From NCBI GenBank assembly GCA_034696485.1, contig JAQIWT010001574.1, positions 1-10,285 of the forward strand: a DNA stretch of 10,285 bases. The letters are read 5' to 3'. The position numbers were made by a program, and so were the translations under genes. A model generated the notes under the pieces. It was not told the origin of the DNA and did no database searches. It saw nothing but the letters and a program-made list of their open reading frames with translations. Of the stretch, positions 8,948 through 10,285 are shown piece by piece. The stretch comes from Isohypsibius dastychi (lineage: Eukaryota; Tardigrada; Eutardigrada; Parachela; Isohypsibiidae). Numbering within the stretch: the stretch's first letter is position 1; each line of letters starts with the position of its first letter.

Positions 8948-8955
8948 GATTCCAT
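8944..8955 (-). promoter_or_regulatory. Three-codon uORF overlapping the formin start codon
   Basis: The minus strand reads ATGGAATCATGA: an upstream ATG at 8955-8953, two more sense codons and a TGA at 8946-8944. The stop shares bases with the formin ATG (8947-8945). Any ribosome starting at the first ATG would stop on top of the main start. It is present if the transcript start lies above 8955, which I cannot see directly. Confidence 0.7.
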
Positions 8956-9500
8956 CCGATTAGTCAAGCAAAATCATAATAGAAGCAATCAAAGAGTATT
9001 CCATATCTTGCGGATGAACAAATGAGAATGAAATCAGTGTGATACAAACACAAGAGGCGAAAAAGCAAAACGTTTGAATTTGCATGTTAAAACAGCTGCC
9101 AACGAAATGGCAAGTAACCGCCATTACCATTTAGCCAGCCTGGTTTACTCCGCCTCTCGGTTACCGTCTACTCTACTGCATTTCACAGTCAAGTTGTGAA
9201 AGACCACTTACAACACTTGCTTCCTCGCAGACCTCCTCTTCTGTTTTTCAACCAAAAATATTTTTACCATACGTAGCTGAAAAATAGATACAACGAAAGC
9301 TTTGATAAAAACACTAACAAGATTTGCCACATGGCAATGCCTTACCACGGGCGAAGGTACGACAGCAGAAGGTATCATTTGCCTTATTGAAAATTCTCTA
9401 TCTCCAGAAAAATAGATAACATTGAATTCAAATATTACTAATTCAGATTAGAACGGATGAGAAAATTTTGCGTTTTTTGTTCCGTATAGAAAATTTTAAA
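8956..9500 (-). promoter_or_regulatory. Probable formin 5' leader and promoter region
   Basis: No coding frame is evident just upstream of the formin start. There is no TATAAA on the minus strand. A perfect POU octamer (ATGCAAAT on minus, 9085-9078) and a CAGCTG E-box (9093-9098) lie 8 bases apart, about 130-150 bases above the start codon. A 12-base direct repeat, GAAAAATAGATA on plus, occurs at 9279-9290 and 9407-9418. Function of any of these is inference; an additional untranslated exon further upstream is possible. Confidence 0.35.
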
Positions 9501-10201
9501 TGAATCTAGAAATTAGGAACGACGAATGAGAGTAGTTGGTATCTGGTTCACTGGAAATGGTATGGTGGACAATCGCAGGTGACCTCGGTTTGTTCGGCGA
9601 ACACTTATCATCGGACCTGTCACTTTTCTCCAGTTTGCACTGCACTTTATTGTCCGAACAAACTTTCTCTTCTTTCCTCAAGATATTTCCGTCTTTGCTC
9701 AGCAGTCAGGAAAGAAGTAGAAGATGAGCTTGGCTATCTATATCTCACACGTAACCAGCGCAGAATCTCGAGGTCCTCCATGCGCATTTACTCTCTAAGC
9801 CATGACTCATTTAAGCACGTAATGCAGCTGTGTGGGAGACATCCTTCCTCGAGCCGATTGGGTAAACCCAGCTTGTTCCTAGAACTTATTTTCGGAAGCT
9901 CATCTGGGACTAACCAGTCATTAACACTAGTAATTTGCATTCACAATATATGTCCACTAATCTGCGTAACCGCAAGCCATCAGCTGATTTGCGTAACAAA
10001 ATCGCGGATATAACGCGGAAAGATACTCGCGTAATAGACAGAGTCACTGCAGTTGGCCAACTCTCATCACTGGCCAGTGACTGCTTTCAAAGGTCGCCAT
10101 TCTTCAACTGTCTTACCTCAGTAATAACTAATCAAGTTTCCTCAAAAATTTCGTGAATTTTTTTGATTTAATTTATTTGTTGATTGGGTTGTCAGTCTTA
10201 C
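9501..10201. other. Upstream region without a called gene
   Basis: Open stretches exist on both strands but none is convincing. A 50-residue minus-strand frame with an ATG runs 9940-9788 (MQITSVNDWLVPDELPKISS at its start). A hydrophilic Lys/Asp/Ser-rich minus-strand frame runs about 9705-9496. On the plus strand, 9579-10013 stays open for 144 codons but begins with GTG and reads as a Cys/Ser-rich non-protein-like string. CpG-containing TGCGTAAC-type words recur at about 9957-10035. Any of these may belong to an upstream gene or to untranslated exons. Confidence 0.4.
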
Positions 10202-10285
10202 CTGATTGTGCTTTTTGCAAAATTGTGCTTTGGAAGGAAATCCGAAAACGTCGTAGTAGGTCTGCCCACTTCCAATCATCGGATC
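10202..10285 (-). CDS. Possible partial exon of an unidentified gene at the right edge
   Basis: Minus-strand sequence from the window edge ends at AATCAG followed by a good donor, GTAAGA (10201-10196). Two frames stay open over the 84 bases. One includes ATG and gives MIGSGQTYYDVFGFPSK and so on; the other gives a Trp/Arg-rich string (DDWKWADLLRRFRISF). I recognise neither. No convincing next exon is found before the formin. It could therefore be an untranslated first exon of the formin transcript, an exon of another gene, or chance. Confidence 0.25.

Noticed and set aside
9579-10013. 144-codon plus-strand open frame
   Set aside because: It starts at GTG rather than ATG, has no conserved motif, and reads like translated non-coding sequence.

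Overview
This is eukaryotic, animal DNA. The coding signal is split into short exons with GT-AG borders, introns are mostly 50 to 340 bases, and the encoded proteins are animal-type: a formin of the FHOD family and two small secreted Ly6/uPAR-domain proteins. Short introns and tight spacing suggest a small-genome invertebrate, probably a protostome. I cannot name the phylum from this window. All three confident genes lie on the minus strand, so they read from high to low coordinates.

Layout along the plus strand. 1-840: a three-exon Ly6-domain gene (143 residues), ending exactly at the left edge. 841-1362: spacer. 1363-1969: a second three-exon Ly6-domain gene (145 residues) with the same intron phases and the same first-exon length (76 bases), so the pair looks like an old tandem duplication. 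1970-2361: spacer. 2362-2701: predicted 3' UTR of the formin gene, with an AATAAA signal. 2702-8947: a complete FHOD-family formin coding region. I reconstructed it as 16 coding exons whose phases all agree, giving 3768 bases and 1255 residues. The order is GBD/FH3 at the N-terminus, a Ser/Pro-rich linker, FH1, FH2 and a C-terminal autoregulatory DAD. 8948-10285: upstream region holding the formin leader and presumably its promoter, plus a possible exon of another transcript at the right edge.

The genes do not form an obvious pathway. FHOD formins nucleate and bundle actin, notably in stress fibres and muscle, under autoinhibition relieved by phosphorylation of the C-terminal tail. The Ly6 proteins are predicted to be exported and probably membrane-tethered. 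Their adjacency looks like chance or local synteny.

The points most worth a second look are a 6-base in-frame microexon inside the FH2-coding region, a three-codon upstream reading frame whose stop overlaps the formin start codon, and an extra cysteine pair in one of the two Ly6 proteins. I see no mobile element, CRISPR array, rRNA or convincing tRNA, and no evidence of a wholly new system.
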